In this document: piece by piece, positions 7,205 through 8,911 of the stretch | Numbering within the stretch: the first letter of the stretch is position 1 | Layout: the number at the start of each line of letters is the position of its first letter | Assembly: GCA_902478395.1 (NCBI GenBank) | Contig: CABSKZ010000102.1 | Span: 1 to 8,911, forward strand | Length of the DNA stretch: 8,911 nt | Origin: an uncultured Eubacteriales bacterium | GTDB taxonomy: Bacteria; Bacillota; Clostridia; UBA1381; UBA9506 | Reading direction: 5' to 3' | The notes under the pieces: generated by a model | What the model saw: only the letters and a program-made list of their open reading frames with translations | The model's database searches: none | What the model was told of the DNA's origin: nothing | Position numbers and translations under genes: made by a program

Positions 7205-8911
7205 ATGAAGCAGGATTTATTTGCGGAGGGAAGAAAGGGCTGGAAGGAGCGCGCGAAGAATCCGTTTTTTGCGGCTCAGATGAGCGAGGCCAGAGAGGCT
7301 GCAGAGCGTTACCGGAGCGAGGTATTGCCCGCATGCAGCTACTCATTGTGGAAGTTGTTTCATGAAACAGGAAGCCGGACGGAATATGAAGCGGAGTATT
7401 TCGCAAAACGGGGGCGGCTGAACGCTTTCGCACTGCTCGTGCTGAGCGGCGGAGCTCAGGAAGATTTGGACGCGCTTGAAAACACCATATGGGCAATCTG
7501 TGACGAGTGTACGTGGGCGCTGCCAGCGCATGTTCCGGCGGAGATGGAGGTAGAGAAATGGTTCGCATTTATCGACCTGTTTGCGGCAGAAACCGGGTTC
7601 GCGCTCTGCGAGATGGAGAGCCTGCTGGGAGATAAGCTCTCTGAACCCGTTCAGTCGCGTATCCGCTGCGAGGTACGGCGGCGGATTCTGGAACCGTACA
7701 TGCAATCAAAGGAGAACCCGTTCTGGTGGGAGAGCGTAGAGAGCAACTGGGCAGCGGTCTGTGCGGGCAGTGTCGGCGCGGCGTTCCTGTATCAGGCGGA
7801 GAAAGATGAAATCGCAAAAGTGCTCCCGCGGATAGAACAGACCATGCAGTGCTTTATAAAGAGCTTTTCGGATGACGGTGTCTGCCTTGAGGGATATGGC
7901 TATTGGCAATACGGATTCGGTTTTTTTGTGTATTTTGCGGAACTGCTTCGGCAGTATACGAACGGAAAACAGGACTGGTTCACATGGCCAAAAGTGGAGA
8001 AAATCGCGGAATTTCAGCAAAATGCCATTTTAAACGACGGGTTTGCCATCAGCTTTTCCGACGGGCAGGTCACCTATACCCACAACATCGGCTTGTCACA
8101 GTTTCTGCACCGCAGATTCCCCAAGGTCACAGTGCCGGAAGCAAAGTATAACGCACATTTTGACAGCGACCATTGCCACCGCTGGTCCCATTTCATCCGT
8201 AACTTTGCGTGGGCGCAGGAAAAGTGCGGCCTGACGGACGAAAAAAAAGAGCGGACCACCTATCTGCCAGGTGCGGGATGGTATATCAGGGAAACCGGAA
8301 AGTATTCGTTGGCAGCAAAGGCGGGGCATAATGCGGAACAGCATAACCACAATGATGTCGGAAGCTTTTTGCTTTGCGCGGCGGGACAGCCAATTTTGTG
8401 TGATTTGGGCTGCGGGGAATATACGAAAGACTACTTCGGAGAAAAACGGTATACGTTTTTGGTAAACGGTTCAAGGGGGCACAGTGTTCCGGTTGTCGCG
8501 GGGGAATATCAGAAATTGGGCCGGGAATACTGCGGAACGGTAACGGAAGCCGGAGAGAATGTGTTTGAACTGGAATTTTCCAAAGCCTATGGGCTGGATG
8601 CACTGCAATCCCTGGTGCGCAGGTTTTCGTTTGGCCTGAGTTGTGTAGAAATCTCGGATCGATTTGTACTGGACGGGATGAAAACGGAAATTGTGGAACG
8701 CTTTATCGCTACATGGCGGCCGGAACAGGCAGATGGCATGGTGACAATCGGCAACGCGAAGCTGGTGTATGATGCTTCTGTATGGTCGTGTGAAATCGGA
8801 CAGGAGGAATATAACCTGCATGACGGGGTAAAGGCTACCGCATATTTGATTAATTTTCATTTAAAACAAACAGCAGAAACAGTGGATGCCGTATTTTCCA
8901 TCACAGTGGAG
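7205..8911 (+). CDS. Cytosolic heparinase II/III-family polysaccharide or oligosaccharide lyase (3' partial)
   Basis: The frame is open from ATG 7205 to the window end (569 codons, no stop), so the C terminus is missing. There is no signal peptide; the N terminus is charged (MKQDLFAEGRKGWKERAKN). The first half is helix-rich and holds EGYGYWQYG (residues 229-237), the conserved element of the alpha-helical toroid with candidate catalytic tyrosines Y233 and Y236. Residues 375-384 (HNAEQHNHND), followed by GQPILCDLGCGEYT and HSVP at 426-429, mark the heparinase II/III beta-sandwich domain. The family cleaves uronate glycans by beta-elimination. Lack of a signal suggests that it acts on imported oligosaccharides, feeding GH88. 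It differs clearly from the SLH lyase at the start of the window (HSVP in place of AHNTV), so the two are not recent duplicates. Family members may belong to any of several lyase families (PL12, 15, 17, 21, 33 and others); I cannot choose. Confidence 0.88.
   Translation, partial: MKQDLFAEGRKGWKERAKNPFFAAQMSEAREAAERYRSEVLPACSYSLWKLFHETGSRTEYEAEYFAKRGRLNAFALLVLSGGAQEDLDALENTIWAICDECTWALPAHVPAEMEVEKWFAFIDLFAAETGFALCEMESLLGDKLSEPVQSRIRCEVRRRILEPYMQSKENPFWWESVESNWAAVCAGSVGAAFLYQAEKDEIAKVLPRIEQTMQCFIKSFSDDGVCLEGYGYWQYGFGFFVYFAELLRQYTNGKQDWFTWPKVEKIAEFQQNAILNDGFAISFSDGQVTYTHNIGLSQFLHRRFPKVTVPEAKYNAHFDSDHCHRWSHFIRNFAWAQEKCGLTDEKKERTTYLPGAGWYIRETGKYSLAAKAGHNAEQHNHNDVGSFLLCAAGQPILCDLGCGEYTKDYFGEKRYTFLVNGSRGHSVPVVAGEYQKLGREYCGTVTEAGENVFELEFSKAYGLDALQSLVRRFSFGLSCVEISDRFVLDGMKTEIVERFIATWRPEQADGMVTIGNAKLVYDASVWSCEIGQEEYNLHDGVKATAYLINFHLKQTAETVDAVFSITVE

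Noticed and set aside
8471..8860. 129-codon minus-strand open frame at the right edge
   Set aside because: It is antisense to the heparinase II/III-family gene, which is supported by motifs and a ribosome binding site.

Overview
The window holds one strand-consistent gene cluster (all genes on +) of a Gram-positive bacterium that breaks down a uronic-acid-containing polysaccharide. The likely host is a member of the Bacillota: either a Paenibacillus-like organism or a gut-type Clostridium relative. The reasons are the S-layer homology (SLH) anchor on a surface enzyme, the LplA/LplB/LplC-type ABC importer with no ATPase gene beside it, strong purine-rich ribosome binding sites, a lipobox on the solute-binding protein and roughly balanced GC content. 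The sequence does not identify genus or species.

Layout: (1) 3-2474, the 3' part of a large surface protein with a heparinase II/III-type C-terminal domain, a Gly/Pro/Asn-rich linker and three SLH repeats; the 5' end lies outside the window. (2) 2464-3417 and (3) 3431-4303, two CUT1-type ABC permeases (LplB-like and LplC-like). (4) 4332-5888, a 518-residue solute-binding lipoprotein. A strong stem-loop without a T-tract follows at 5912-5942. (5) 5995-7131, a GH88 unsaturated glucuronyl hydrolase with all expected active-site residues. A perfect-consensus vegetative promoter (TTGACA, 17 bp, TATAAT) lies at 7141-7169. (6) 7205 to beyond 8911, a second heparinase II/III-family protein with no signal peptide, cut by the window end.

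Taken together, the proposed pathway is as follows. The SLH-anchored lyase cleaves the polymer at the cell surface. The lipoprotein and two permeases import unsaturated oligosaccharides, powered by a shared ATPase encoded elsewhere. The cytosolic heparinase II/III-family protein shortens them further. GH88 then removes the unsaturated uronyl residue made by the lyases. The exact polymer (heparin/heparan, chondroitin/hyaluronan, or another uronate glycan of plant, algal or bacterial origin) cannot be fixed from sequence. No sulfatase is present, and the GH88 appears to lack the motif linked to sulfated substrates, so an unsulfated or desulfated substrate is the better guess.

I see no mobile element, CRISPR array, tRNA or rRNA. 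I see a coherent catabolic locus with an unusual two-compartment lyase arrangement and an internal promoter, rather than a clearly new type of system.
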